Part shown: positions 7,714-16,406 of the stretch, one piece after another
Layout of the letters: each line of letters opens with the position of its first letter
How positions within the stretch are numbered: position 1 is the first letter of the stretch
From: Thermobifida alba
Lineage (GTDB): Bacteria; Actinomycetota; Actinomycetes; Streptosporangiales; Streptosporangiaceae
DNA: 64,000 bases
Direction of reading: 5' to 3'
Assembly (NCBI RefSeq): GCF_023208015.1
Contig: NZ_CP051627.1
Location: 3,357,501-3,421,500 of the forward strand
Notes under the pieces: model-generated
Told to the model about the DNA's origin: nothing
Databases searched by the model: none
What the model saw: only the letters and a program-made list of their open reading frames with translations
Program-made: the position numbers and the translations under genes

Positions 7714-9093
7714 ATGCCCAGCCGTTCCAGAACCGCTGTCATCGGAGGGGGAATGGCCGGATGTGCCGCCGCACGTGAACTCGTCAAAGCAGGCAGAGAC
7801 GTCGTCCTCTTCGAGGCCGCGGACGGGCTCGGCGGACGCGCGCGGTCCTGGCACCGACCGGAGATCGAGCCCGACGTCGGGATCAACCTGATGTGCGCCA
7901 GCATCTATTCACTGATGCTGGAAATGATCCGGGAACACGGGCTGGAGAATGAGTTGTCGAGCATTTCGAGCAATCTGCTCGTCGTCGACAACGGTGTTCC
8001 CGCCGCACTTCCCTCCGACTCCGTCACCGCGCTCCTGTCCTACCGGCACGTGCGGCTGCGCGACCGGATCGCCTTCATCGTCGCCTCCATGCGGGAGATG
8101 CTGGTCAACCGGAACCGGATCGACCTGTTCGACCCGGTGAAGCTGGCGGAGTTCGACGACGGGACCACCGCCACCGAGTACGGCAACCGGATCCTGTCCC
8201 GCAGGGGCTTCGACTACATGCTCCGCTCCCAGATCGAGGGGTTCTGGAACTTCGACTGCGACCGGATCTCCGTGTCCCACGCCCGGGCGATGCTGGCCCA
8301 GATGGGCGGCGCCAAGTTCTACGTCTTCTCCAGGGGAATGGAGGTCCTGGCCGAGAAGAACGCCGAGGGGGCCGACGTCCGCCTGGGGCACGAGGTGGAG
8401 GAGCTGCGTCTGGACGGCGAGCGGGTACGGGTGACCGCGCGGGGGAACGACGGGACCGTCGTCTCGGAGGAGTTCGACGACATCGTCGTCGCCGTGCCCG
8501 CCCCGATCGCGGCGAAGCTCGCCTCCGCACTGCCGCAGCGGGCCGTCTCCGAGGAGACGCGCACCTACCTGGAGAGCCAGGAGTACGAACCCGCTCTCTC
8601 TGTCTCCTACCTCGTGGACCGGGACGCCCTGCCCGCCGAGACCCACATCATGGCGGGCGGCGCCGAGGACCCGAAGATCCGGAACATGATCACCTATCCC
8701 AAGCGGGTCCGCACCGGCCGGGGGACGACCGTGGACAAGCTGCTCGTCTTCGCCTATCCGGGCCGGGCCGTCACCCGACGCCTCCTCGGGCTTCCCCCCG
8801 AACAGCAGTTCGCCGAGGTCACCCCGCTGCTCCGCACGATGTGGCCGAGCTTCCCCAGCGACCCCGAACCCTTCCAGATCGCCGAGCGCCCCTACGGGTT
8901 CCCCCTTCCGACCCCCGGCCGGTACCGCAGGTCGGTCCAGGTGATGCGCGGTCAGCGCGCACCCGTCGTCTTCGCGGGCGACTACTTCAGTTCACCGACC
9001 ACCGAGGCCGCCATGATCTCCGGTGTCCGCGCGGCACGCGTACTCACCGGCTCGGGAGACCCCCTCGGTCCGGTGCGTCCCGGGAGCCGGTGA
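7714..9093 (+). CDS. FAD-dependent oxidoreductase (amine oxidase / phytoene-desaturase-like)
   Basis: A 459-residue flavoprotein; the ATG at 7714 has GGAGGTG upstream. The N-terminal dinucleotide fold is clear: AVIGGGMAGCAAARELVKAG (GxGxxG), the acidic residue in VVLFEAADGLGGRARSW, and the GG-doublet of the amine-oxidase superfamily. The C-terminal PVVFAGDYFSSPTTEAAMISGVRAA closes the FAD site. Such enzymes oxidise amines, protoporphyrinogen or polyenes; the true substrate is not evident. It faces the aminosugar operon and overlaps the ketoreductase gene by 50 bases tail to tail. It could act on the sugar, for example amine oxidation, or on the acceptor. Confidence 0.75.
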   Translation: MPSRSRTAVIGGGMAGCAAARELVKAGRDVVLFEAADGLGGRARSWHRPEIEPDVGINLMCASIYSLMLEMIREHGLENELSSISSNLLVVDNGVPAALPSDSVTALLSYRHVRLRDRIAFIVASMREMLVNRNRIDLFDPVKLAEFDDGTTATEYGNRILSRRGFDYMLRSQIEGFWNFDCDRISVSHARAMLAQMGGAKFYVFSRGMEVLAEKNAEGADVRLGHEVEELRLDGERVRVTARGNDGTVVSEEFDDIVVAVPAPIAAKLASALPQRAVSEETRTYLESQEYEPALSVSYLVDRDALPAETHIMAGGAEDPKIRNMITYPKRVRTGRGTTVDKLLVFAYPGRAVTRRLLGLPPEQQFAEVTPLLRTMWPSFPSDPEPFQIAERPYGFPLPTPGRYRRSVQVMRGQRAPVVFAGDYFSSPTTEAAMISGVRAARVLTGSGDPLGPVRPGSR

Positions 9094-10042
9094 CCCCGGC
9101 CCGCCACATGGCCCGCAGCGAGTCCTCCAGGGAGAACCGCGGCCTCCAGCCGAGCAGCCGTGCCGCCAACCGGTTGTCGACCCGCACCCAGTCGCCGCCC
9201 AGCCGGGTCGCCGGGCCGCGGTCCTCCCTGACCGCGTCGGACGGAACCCCGGTGACGGCGACCATCATGGCCACCAGGGTCCGCACCGGCACAGCGACGC
9301 CGCTGCCGATGTTGACGGCACGGCCGACCGCGTCCGCCGCCGTCGCCGCACGCAGCACCGCGTCCGCGGCGTCACGGACGTCGACGAAGTCCAGCTGCGC
9401 GCCGGTGACGCGGACCACCGCCTCGCCACCGGCCGCGGCGTCACGGAACAGGCGCAGCAGCATGCCCGGAAACGAGGCGGGGGAGGGGTGCGGTCCGCAG
9501 GCGTTGGCCAACCGCAGCACCACGCCGTCCACGGCCCCCTCCCGCGCCGCGTCGAGCACGGCCCGCGACCCCGCGAGTTTCGTCCGCGCGTAGGCGTTCG
9601 CCGGCCGCGGCTCGACCGCCTCGTGGAGGAGCACTCCCGCTTCCACCGGCCCGTACTCGTGGACGGTGCCGATGTGCACCAGGCGGGGCCGCCCGGGGAG
9701 CGTGGCGACCGCCTCGACCAGCCGCCGCGCCGCGTCCACGTTGGCGGCGGTGAACTCCGCCTCCGTACGTTTCCAGCCGTCTCTGGCGTTGGCCCCGTCG
9801 GTCGCGTTGACCACGACGTCGACCTGCTCCTCGCGGAGCGTCTCCACCAGTTCCCGGACCGGCGCCGCCACCAGGTCGAGAGCGCGGAAGCGGAGGCCCC
9901 GCGTCCACGGGGCGGCGCCGCGGGCGAGGACGAGCACTTCGTGGCCGTGCCGTTCGAACGCCTCGGAGACGTGTCTGCCCACCCAGCCGGTACCGCCGAT
10001 CACCGCGACGCGTCGCGGGCCGCTCCGCTGTCCGCTCCTCAT
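9044..10042 (-). CDS. NAD-dependent epimerase/dehydratase, probable NDP-4-ketohexose reductase
   Basis: A 332-residue extended SDR protein. The cofactor loop AVIGGTGWVGRHV lies near residues 12-24 and the catalytic YARTK near the middle, with the IGTVHEYGP strand before it and the substrate-side FVDVRDAADA motif later. In an aminosugar operon this family typically performs the final C4 ketoreduction of a TDP-4-keto-6-deoxysugar (EvaE/SnogC type). The start overlaps the stop of the 3,5-epimerase-like gene (ATGA). It is the last gene of the six-gene operon. Its 3' end overlaps the flavoprotein gene on the other strand. Confidence 0.75.
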   Translation of the reverse strand: MRSGQRSGPRRVAVIGGTGWVGRHVSEAFERHGHEVLVLARGAAPWTRGLRFRALDLVAAPVRELVETLREEQVDVVVNATDGANARDGWKRTEAEFTAANVDAARRLVEAVATLPGRPRLVHIGTVHEYGPVEAGVLLHEAVEPRPANAYARTKLAGSRAVLDAAREGAVDGVVLRLANACGPHPSPASFPGMLLRLFRDAAAGGEAVVRVTGAQLDFVDVRDAADAVLRAATAADAVGRAVNIGSGVAVPVRTLVAMMVAVTGVPSDAVREDRGPATRLGGDWVRVDNRLAARLLGWRPRFSLEDSLRAMWRAGVTGSRDAPDRGGLPSR

Positions 10043-10662
10043 CTCCGCTCCCCGCCTCCGAGGAGCCCCGTCCTCTTCTCCGCCGCGAGGCACCATTCGT
10101 ACTCCGGCAGCAGCCCGGCCTCCCCCGCCTGGGCGAGGGAGGGCGCCTCGCGGTCCCGTTTCGACAGGATCGGGCTGATGTCCTCGGGGATCGGCAGGGC
10201 CAGCTCCGGGTCGAAGGGGGAGATCTCGCGCTCGTTCTCCGCCACGTACTCCCCCGCGAGGAGGTACGACATCACCGTGTCGTCCTCCAACGCCACGAAC
10301 AGGTGGCCGACCCCCGCCGGTATGTACAGCGCCCGGGCGCCCCTCCGGTCCAGTTCGACGCTCTCCCACCGGCCGAAGGTGGGGGAACCGACTCTGATGT
10401 CGACGACGACGTCCAGCGCCCTGCCCTGGGGGCAGTACACGTACTTGGCCATCCCCGGCGGGGCCGCCGTGTAGTGGACCCCCCGGACCACTCCGCGCCT
10501 GGAGACGCTGTAGCTGGCCTGCGCGACCGGGAAGAGGGCGTGTCCGACCGCCTCGACGAAGACGCTCTCCTGCAGCGGGGAGACGAAGAAGCCCCGCTCG
10601 TCGGGGAAGGCCGTCGGCGTGAATTCGACGACCCCCTCGACACCGAGCCTGCGTGCACGCAT
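10039..10662 (-). CDS. dTDP-4-keto-6-deoxyhexose 3,5-epimerase family protein (RmlC-like)
   Basis: A 207-residue cupin, normal size for RmlC/EvaD-like epimerases. Family signatures are GVVRGVHYTAAP near residue 58, where the HY pair carries the catalytic histidine, KYVYCPQGRALDVVVDIR, GSPTFGRWESVELD and YIPAGVGHLFVALED. It inverts C5 (and possibly C3) of the TDP-4-keto sugar and so sets the D/L series. In vancosamine-type pathways EvaD is mainly a C5 epimerase. It lies six bases after the N-methyltransferase stop and overlaps the ketoreductase start, so translation is probably coupled. Confidence 0.85.
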   Translation of the reverse strand: MRARRLGVEGVVEFTPTAFPDERGFFVSPLQESVFVEAVGHALFPVAQASYSVSRRGVVRGVHYTAAPPGMAKYVYCPQGRALDVVVDIRVGSPTFGRWESVELDRRGARALYIPAGVGHLFVALEDDTVMSYLLAGEYVAENEREISPFDPELALPIPEDISPILSKRDREAPSLAQAGEAGLLPEYEWCLAAEKRTGLLGGGERR

Positions 10663-10668
10663 CCGCTC

Positions 10669-11412
10669 TCACTCCTCCCCGGTCCGCACTCCCACGAACA
10701 GGCCCGGTGACGTCTCCTCCGGCCCCAGGTACTCCACCCGGCACCCCGCCCGGGCGAACGCGGCCTCGTACTGCTCGCGTTCGAACAGGGCCAGGACATG
10801 GGTGTCGGTGAAGTGCTGGATCCCCGCGTCCGGGTCGGCGACGAGGTAGTGGACCTCCATGTGGTGGGCCGCCCCCCGGCGCACCGCGTGGGAGACCCGG
10901 GAGACCGTCCGCCCGTCGACCGTGACGACGTCGCCCACCACGTGCCGGGCCAGGGCCCGCTCCGGGAACCACCAGGGCTCCAGGACGATCACCCCTCCGG
11001 GGGCCAGGTGCCGCCCGAAGCATTCCAGTGCGGCCGTCAGCTCGTCGGCGTCGCGCAGGTAGCCGATCGAACTGAACATGCAGGTGATCGCGTCGAATGT
11101 GCGGTCGAGCCGGAAGTCGCGCATGTCCCCCTGGTGCACGGGGACTCCCGGCAGGTTCCTCCGGGCCAGCCTCACCATGTCTGCGGCCAGGTCCACGCCT
11201 TCGACATGGTCGAACTCCTTGGCGAAGTACCTGAGGTGGGATCCGGTCCCGCACGCCACGTCGAGCAGGGAGGCCGCGGAGGGGTGGTGTTCGCGGACCA
11301 GGGCGGTGACCCTCGCGGAGTCGGCCGCGTAGTCCTTGCCCCGTCCCCGGTAGATCGTCTCGTAGAGTTCGGCTCTCCGGTAGATCCCGGCCAGGCCGTT
11401 CGTGCCGTCCAC
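10669..11412 (-). CDS. TDP-3-amino-3,6-dideoxyhexose N,N-dimethyltransferase (DesVI/TylM1-like)
   Basis: A 247-residue class I SAM methyltransferase. It closely follows the DesVI/TylM1 pattern from end to end: YRGRGKDYA near the N-terminus, SAM motif LLDVACGTGSHL (about 48-59), HQGDMRDFRL, ITCMFSSIGYL, VLEPWWFPE, RVSHAVR and a LFVGV ending. These enzymes methylate the 3-amino group of TDP-3-amino sugars twice, so the predicted product carries a dimethylamino group. The gene sits between the C-methyltransferase and epimerase genes with gaps of 13 and 6 bases. The assignment is among the firmest in the operon. Confidence 0.9.
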   Translation of the reverse strand: MDGTNGLAGIYRRAELYETIYRGRGKDYAADSARVTALVREHHPSAASLLDVACGTGSHLRYFAKEFDHVEGVDLAADMVRLARRNLPGVPVHQGDMRDFRLDRTFDAITCMFSSIGYLRDADELTAALECFGRHLAPGGVIVLEPWWFPERALARHVVGDVVTVDGRTVSRVSHAVRRGAAHHMEVHYLVADPDAGIQHFTDTHVLALFEREQYEAAFARAGCRVEYLGPEETSPGLFVGVRTGEE

Positions 11413-11425
11413 GCCCCGCCCCCCG

Positions 11426-12673
11426 TCAGACGATCCGGACGTCGGGCACGTACAGCACCCACCGCCCGCCGTTGTCGTGGAACTCCCGTTCCTTCGCCAT
11501 GATCTCCTCGGCGTGGTTCCAGGCGAACAGCAGCGCGTAGTCCGGGTAGGGGGTGGAGAACGCCTCCGGCGGCAGCACCGGGATGTGCGCTCCCGGCGTC
11601 AGCCTCCCCTGCTTGGCGGGCGTGGAGTCGCACACGTAGGACACCAGGTCAGGACCGATGCCGCAGAAGTTGGTGACGGTCGCGCTCTTGGCGGTGGCGC
11701 CGTAGCCCACCACCGTCTTCCCCTGTGCCCGCAGCTCGCGCAGCAGCGTGGTCAGGTCGTCGCGGATCCGGGCGACCCCGGAGGCGAACCCGAGCAGGGT
11801 GGCCGGATCGGTCAGCCGCGCGGCCTCCTCCCGTTCGATCAGCTCGGCCACCGCGTCGGAGGGGGTGCGGGCCCCGGCGCGGGCCAGCGTGTAGCGGACC
11901 TCCCCGCCGTGCACCGGGAGGTGCTGCACGTCGACCAGTTCCAGCCCGAACCGCCGTGCCATGGCGGCGACGGACCCGGCGCTGAAGAAGAAGAAATGCT
12001 CGTCGTAGATCTGGTCGAAGGAGGTCTTGGAGATGATGTCGCCCAGGTAGGGGTCCTCGAACACCAGGACCCCGTCGGGGGCGAGCAGCGCGTCCACCCC
12101 CTTCATGATGGACTCCACGTAGGGGATGTGGCACAGGGTGTTGGCCGCGTAGATGACGTCCGCCGGCCCCTCCTCGGCCCTGACCTCGGCAGCGGTGGAG
12201 GCCTCGAAGAAGTCCACGCGCACCCGGATCCCGCCGGCCTGCGCGATCCGCGCGACCCCTCCGGAGGGTTCGAACCCGAGGTGGCGGACCCCGAGGTCGC
12301 GGACGGTGGACAGCATGACCCCGTCGTTGCACCCGATCTCCACCACGAACGGGTCGTCGGAAGCCGCGGACCGGACCAGGTCCCGCGCGGTCCGGGCGAA
12401 GTGCTCACGCATCACGGAAGAGCCGGACGAGTGGTACGGGTAGCCCTCGTGGAACATGCGCTCCCGCGGCACCTCTTCCACCAGCTGCACCATCGTGCAG
12501 GAGGCGCAGCACCCCACCGCGAGCCGGTAGAAGTACTCGTCGGCGACGTCCCCGGGGGTGAGGAACGCGTCGGACAGCGGTTGCCGTCCGAGGTCGAGGA
12601 ACTGGTTGAGCGGGCCGCCGCACACACGGCACCGGGACACGGTCGCCAGGTCTCCGTTCGCTGGTTCGGTCAT
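11426..12673 (-). CDS. NDP-hexose C-methyltransferase (TylCIII/EvaC-like)
   Basis: A 415-residue protein starting at ATG 12673 (AAGGAG just upstream). The N-terminal CRVCGG and GCCASC pairs form the Zn-binding domain of this family. Then comes a SAM fold with VVEIGCNDGVMLSTV and ANTLCHIPYVESIMKGV. The C-terminal domain contains GKTVVGYGATAKSATVTNFCGIG and YALLFAWNHAEEI. This layout is that of TylCIII, EvaC and TcaB9, which methylate C3 of TDP-3,4-diketo-type sugars. Combined with a 3-aminotransferase it predicts a 3-C-methyl-3-amino (vancosamine-like) sugar. Known enzymes prefer 2-deoxy substrates, but no 2,3-dehydratase gene is present here. Confidence 0.88.
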   Translation of the reverse strand: MTEPANGDLATVSRCRVCGGPLNQFLDLGRQPLSDAFLTPGDVADEYFYRLAVGCCASCTMVQLVEEVPRERMFHEGYPYHSSGSSVMREHFARTARDLVRSAASDDPFVVEIGCNDGVMLSTVRDLGVRHLGFEPSGGVARIAQAGGIRVRVDFFEASTAAEVRAEEGPADVIYAANTLCHIPYVESIMKGVDALLAPDGVLVFEDPYLGDIISKTSFDQIYDEHFFFFSAGSVAAMARRFGLELVDVQHLPVHGGEVRYTLARAGARTPSDAVAELIEREEAARLTDPATLLGFASGVARIRDDLTTLLRELRAQGKTVVGYGATAKSATVTNFCGIGPDLVSYVCDSTPAKQGRLTPGAHIPVLPPEAFSTPYPDYALLFAWNHAEEIMAKEREFHDNGGRWVLYVPDVRIV

Positions 12674-12735
12674 GCTGCTCCTTCGCAGGGCCGCGCGGTG
12701 ACACGCCGCGCTGCCGGATCGGTCGGGTCGGGGGC

Positions 12736-13857
12736 TCACAGGGTGGCCAGGACTTCGCGCAGTGTGTCGATGACCCGGTCCTGCCGCTCCCGGGGCAGAG
12801 AGGGGTACATGGGCAGCGAGAAGATCTCGTCGGCGAGGCGCTCCGTCGTCGGCAGCGCCCCCCGGGCGTAGCCGAGGTGCTGGAAGCCGGTCATGGTGTG
12901 GACCGGCCACGGGTAGCTGATGTTCAACGAGATGCCGTGGTGCCTGAGCCGCTCGATGATCTCGTCGCGCCGCGGATGGCGCACCACGAAGACGTAGTAG
13001 ACGTGCTCGTTGCCCTCGGTCGTGGCCGGCAGGACCAGGTCACCGGCCTCGGCGAGGTCGCCGAGGCCGTCGAAGTAGCGTTCGGCCACCGCCCGGCGCT
13101 GCGCCGTGTACTTGTCGAGCCTGCCGAGCTTGCGGCGCAGGATCTCCGCCTGCACCTCGTCCAGCCGGCTGTTGTATCCCGGCGTGGCGACGACGTAGTA
13201 GACGTCCTCCATGCCGTAGTAACGCAGTCGGCGCAGGTTCCGGTCCACGTCGGCGTCGGAGGTGACCACCGCCCCGCCGTCCCCGTAGGCGCCGAGCACC
13301 TTGGTCGGGTAGAAGGAGAAGGCCGCCGCGTCGCCCATCGTTCCGGCGAGGCGGCCGTTGCGGCGCGCGCCGTGGGCCTGCGCGCAGTCCTCCAGGATGA
13401 CCAGGCCGTGCCGGTCGGCGATCTGCCGCAGGGGGGCCATGTCGACGCACTGGCCGTAGAGGTGGACGGGCAGCAGGGCCTTGGTGCGCGGGGTGACGGC
13501 CGCGGCCACCTGGTCGGTGTCCATCAGGTAGTCGTCCTCCCGGACGTCGACGAACACGGGGACGGCGCCCACGTCGTCGATCGCCACCACGGTCGGCGCC
13601 GCGGTGTTGGAGACGGTGATCACCTCGTCCCCCGGGCCGATTCCCAGCGCTCGCAGCCCCAGTTTGACGGCATTGGTGCCGTTGTCCACCCCGACGCAGT
13701 GGTCCACGCCGTGGTAGGCGGCGAACTCCCGCTCGAAACCACGGACGCTCTCGCCGAGAATCAGCTGCCCCGACTCGAAAACGGTGCGGACCGCGTCGAG
13801 GATGTCCGCCTGCTCCTCCTCGTACTCGGGCAGGTAGTCCCACACACGGATCGTCAC
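12736..13857 (-). CDS. DegT/DnrJ/EryC1/StrS sugar 3-aminotransferase
   Basis: A 373-residue PLP enzyme starting at GTG 13857 with GAAAGG seven bases upstream. Visible motifs are [26 protein letters not shown], and [18 protein letters not shown] carrying the PLP lysine. The length is standard for VI-beta sugar aminotransferases such as TylB, DesV and EvaB. It should transfer an amino group from glutamate to C3 of a TDP-3-keto-6-deoxyhexose. The neighbouring DesVI-like N-methyltransferase supports the 3 position. It follows the glycosyltransferase gene after 49 bases. Confidence 0.9.
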   Translation of the reverse strand: MTIRVWDYLPEYEEEQADILDAVRTVFESGQLILGESVRGFEREFAAYHGVDHCVGVDNGTNAVKLGLRALGIGPGDEVITVSNTAAPTVVAIDDVGAVPVFVDVREDDYLMDTDQVAAAVTPRTKALLPVHLYGQCVDMAPLRQIADRHGLVILEDCAQAHGARRNGRLAGTMGDAAAFSFYPTKVLGAYGDGGAVVTSDADVDRNLRRLRYYGMEDVYYVVATPGYNSRLDEVQAEILRRKLGRLDKYTAQRRAVAERYFDGLGDLAEAGDLVLPATTEGNEHVYYVFVVRHPRRDEIIERLRHHGISLNISYPWPVHTMTGFQHLGYARGALPTTERLADEIFSLPMYPSLPRERQDRVIDTLREVLATL

Positions 13858-13906
13858 TGAAACGCCTTTCCGGTAGCTGTCGGTCCCCGCGTGCCGCGGC
13901 GTCCCG

Positions 13907-15010
13907 TCATCCCGCCAACTTCTCCATGAGGGCGACGATCTCCGCCGGGGGCGGCAGTTCGGCCATCTCGGCGGAGAGCGCGCGCGCCCGTTGCCGGTAC
14001 CGGGGGTCCTCAAGCACCCGGGCGCAGGCCCCCGCGATCTCTTCGGCGTTCTGCTCGTCCGCTCCGAGCATCACCGCGGCGCCGTGGTCGGCGAGGCGCT
14101 GCATCGCCTCGGCCGCGATGTCCTGGTTGACGATCACCTGCGGAACCCCCGCGTGCAGCGCCGTCATGTCCGTGACGCCACCACCGTGGTGCAGGATGAT
14201 GTCGCAGGTGGGGGCGAGGACGTCCAGGGGCACCCAGCCGACCTGGATGTCCGGGAGCTCCTTGCGCAGGTCCGCCGCGACCCTCTCGGGCGCCCCGATG
14301 ACCACCTCCACCCCCAGGTCGGAGACGCTTCGCGCCATGTGGCTCAGGGACTCGCCGCTGAACAGTCGGGCACCGGCCGTGATGTAGACCCGGGGCCGTT
14401 CCCCCTTGGCGTACATCCACGGCTCCAGGGGGCGCTGCGGGTTGGTGGGCAGCCATCTCATCGCCTGGCGGTCCGGATCGACGGTCGGCCGGAGGCTGGG
14501 AGGGCAGATGTCGACCCACAGGTCGGGCGCCGGAACCTCGTCGAGCCCCCATTCCGTGAGGAGCGGAGGCAGGACCTCTGCTGCCCCCGGCGCGTAGATG
14601 GCCGCGTCGACACGGTCCCACTCCACACGGACGGACGGCACTCCGAGCCGGTGCGCCAGCAGGGGAGCGCAGTAGAACATCGATCCGCCGACGACGATGT
14701 CCGGACGCCACTTCTCGGCCATCCGCAGCAGCGGGTCCAGGCTCTGCAGCGCGATCTCCGCGTACACGCGGCCCACCGCCTTGGCCTGCTCCACCGGGTC
14801 GGCGGGGGCCGTGCTCATGAACTCGGCGACATCAGCCTCCGATATGTCGGCGATCTTGACCGGGGCGAGCCCGATCGCCGCGATCTCCGGGAGCACCCAT
14901 TCGATTCCTCCCACGATGACCTCGTGGCCGCGGTTCCGCGCAGCTGTCGCCAACGAGGCGTGCGAAAAAATCGGTGACGGACTGTTGCCCGGAATAAACA
15001 AGATCCTCAC
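13907..15010 (-). CDS. GT1-family glycosyltransferase of antibiotic type
   Basis: A 367-residue GT-B protein. GTG 15010 is chosen because GGAGG lies just upstream; a TTG at 15040 would add ten residues but has no ribosome site. The N-terminus [21 protein letters not shown] matches the acceptor domain of macrolide/anthracycline transferases. The C-terminal donor signature is [23 protein letters not shown] followed by [12 protein letters not shown]. It would attach the TDP-aminosugar made by the downstream genes. It is the first gene of the minus operon. No DesVIII-type helper gene is adjacent. The acceptor is unknown. Confidence 0.85.
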   Translation of the reverse strand: MRILFIPGNSPSPIFSHASLATAARNRGHEVIVGGIEWVLPEIAAIGLAPVKIADISEADVAEFMSTAPADPVEQAKAVGRVYAEIALQSLDPLLRMAEKWRPDIVVGGSMFYCAPLLAHRLGVPSVRVEWDRVDAAIYAPGAAEVLPPLLTEWGLDEVPAPDLWVDICPPSLRPTVDPDRQAMRWLPTNPQRPLEPWMYAKGERPRVYITAGARLFSGESLSHMARSVSDLGVEVVIGAPERVAADLRKELPDIQVGWVPLDVLAPTCDIILHHGGGVTDMTALHAGVPQVIVNQDIAAEAMQRLADHGAAVMLGADEQNAEEIAGACARVLEDPRYRQRARALSAEMAELPPPAEIVALMEKLAG

Positions 15011-15267
15011 GGGGCCTCCGCGGAGCCGTAGTCGGTTCAAGGGGAACGCCGTCTGTGAGCGTCCCCGGTACGCGGGGGCGCAGACAAGGCGGGACCGTCC
15101 GCTGTGTCAAGTCGCGGGTCCGCCCGCCGGACGACCTGACAAAGGCGGTCGGAGGTTGTCCGCCCCCGGGGCTCTGCGGGACTAGAACGGAATCCGCCCC
15201 CCGACGCCGTGCCCACTCCGGAACGGTCCCGTCGGGACGGGTGGCCGCCTTCGAAAGGAGCCTTGCC

Positions 15268-16059
15268 GTGAAGAACACAGCGGAACTCACCACTCCGGAG
15301 AACCTCTCGGAAGAAGACGTCGAGCTCTACCGGCGCCAGGGCTTCCTCCACATTCCGAGGGTCCTGACCGACGAGGAGGTCGCGGAGTGCCTCGCCGACG
15401 CTCGTGAGCAGCTCGGCCTGTCGAAGAAGGAGCTGTGGGACTCCTCGGTGGACGAGGGTGTCCCCGAGGGGGCGACCGTCATGGAGTGGATCGCCGACGC
15501 CGAGACCAGGAGTGCGGCCCTGCGCCGCCTGGCTCTGCACCCCAGGATCACCGGGATCGCGGAGCGCCTGGCCGGTCGACCGCTGCGCATGTTCCGCTCC
15601 GAGATCCTGCGCAAGCCCGCCAAGAAGTCCGCGGTGACCCCGCCGCACATCGACGAGCCCTACTGGCCCTGGCACGGCGGGACGACCCTCTCCGCCTGGG
15701 TGGCCCTGGTGGACGTCCCGGTGGAGCGGGGGTGCATGACCTTCGTCCCCGGCTCCCACCTGACTCCCGAGCCGGCCCCCGAGGACTGGGAGATCTTCGA
15801 GAAGTATCCCGAGTTCGCCTGGTTGCCCCGGGTCACCGTCCCGCTGCTGGCGGGCGGCTGCACCTTCCACAACGAGCGTGTCGTCCACATGGCCGGGGCC
15901 AACGAGACCGACACCGACCGGCTGTCCCTGGCGACCGTCTACATCGACGCCGAGACCAGGTTCGAGCCCTCGGCCGGGTTCGCCGAGGAGGACCTGGGCT
16001 TCAAACCGGGAGATCTCATCGAGGGCGAACGCTACCCCCGGGTGGGCAGCGCCCTCTAG
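15268..16059 (+). CDS. Phytanoyl-CoA dioxygenase (PhyH) family Fe(II)/2-oxoglutarate oxygenase
   Basis: A 263-residue protein from GTG 15268, placed by AAGGAG eight bases upstream. The metal triad is visible as PHIDEPYW (His-x-Asp) in the middle and VVHMAGANET (distal His). DTDRLSLATVYID follows, with an arginine likely to hold 2-oxoglutarate. MTFVPGSHLTPEPAPED is the typical PhyH core. It is divergent from the glycosyltransferase and should hydroxylate, cyclise or epimerise the sugar, the aglycone or the glycoside. PhyH-type oxygenases SnoK and SnoN act on the aminosugar of nogalamycin, a suggestive parallel but not proof. Confidence 0.82.
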   Translation: MKNTAELTTPENLSEEDVELYRRQGFLHIPRVLTDEEVAECLADAREQLGLSKKELWDSSVDEGVPEGATVMEWIADAETRSAALRRLALHPRITGIAERLAGRPLRMFRSEILRKPAKKSAVTPPHIDEPYWPWHGGTTLSAWVALVDVPVERGCMTFVPGSHLTPEPAPEDWEIFEKYPEFAWLPRVTVPLLAGGCTFHNERVVHMAGANETDTDRLSLATVYIDAETRFEPSAGFAEEDLGFKPGDLIEGERYPRVGSAL

Positions 16060-16406
16060 CGGGTCGCGTCCCCTTCCCGCCGTACCGGAGCGGTCGCCTC
16101 GGCTGTCACCGCGGGACCGCCGCTCGAACCGGGGGGAGTGCGGAGTTCCGCCGTTCCGGCCTCCCCGGTCCCCTTCCGCCCGGCGCCGCGTGACTCCGGG
16201 GGACGGTGGAGGGGCGGCACGTCCGGCCGCCGGGCACGGGTTCCGCTGCACCGGGGGCGGCCACGGGGACCGTGCGGACCACGGCCTGCGCTGCGGGGCT
16301 CCGTCTCACGCTCTTCCCGTGCACGGGACGGCCGTGCCCCGGGAGGGACGCCGGTGGCGCCGCCGGGAGTCCGGCGGCGCCACCGGTGCGGGTGGCCGGG
16401 CTGCGG
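16060..16406. other. Intergenic region, convergent genes
   Basis: About 350 bases between the convergent PhyH and AAHS-transporter genes. Open frames here have arginine/proline-biased translations without homology. The only structured elements are the long terminator hairpin at 16351-16386 and a smaller GCACGG/CCGTGC hairpin near 16321-16336. Confidence 0.6.
16351..16386. terminator. Perfect 16-bp hairpin, terminator of the AAHS transporter gene
   Basis: CCGGTGGCGCCGCCGG pairs perfectly with CCGGCGGCGCCACCGG around a GAGT loop. It lies 20 bases past the transporter stop codon (minus strand). No strong T tract is present. Confidence 0.75.

Noticed and set aside
15010-15040. TTG start at 15040 for the glycosyltransferase
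   Set aside because: It has no ribosome site, whereas GGAGG precedes GTG 15010 and the family consensus begins at VRILFIPG.
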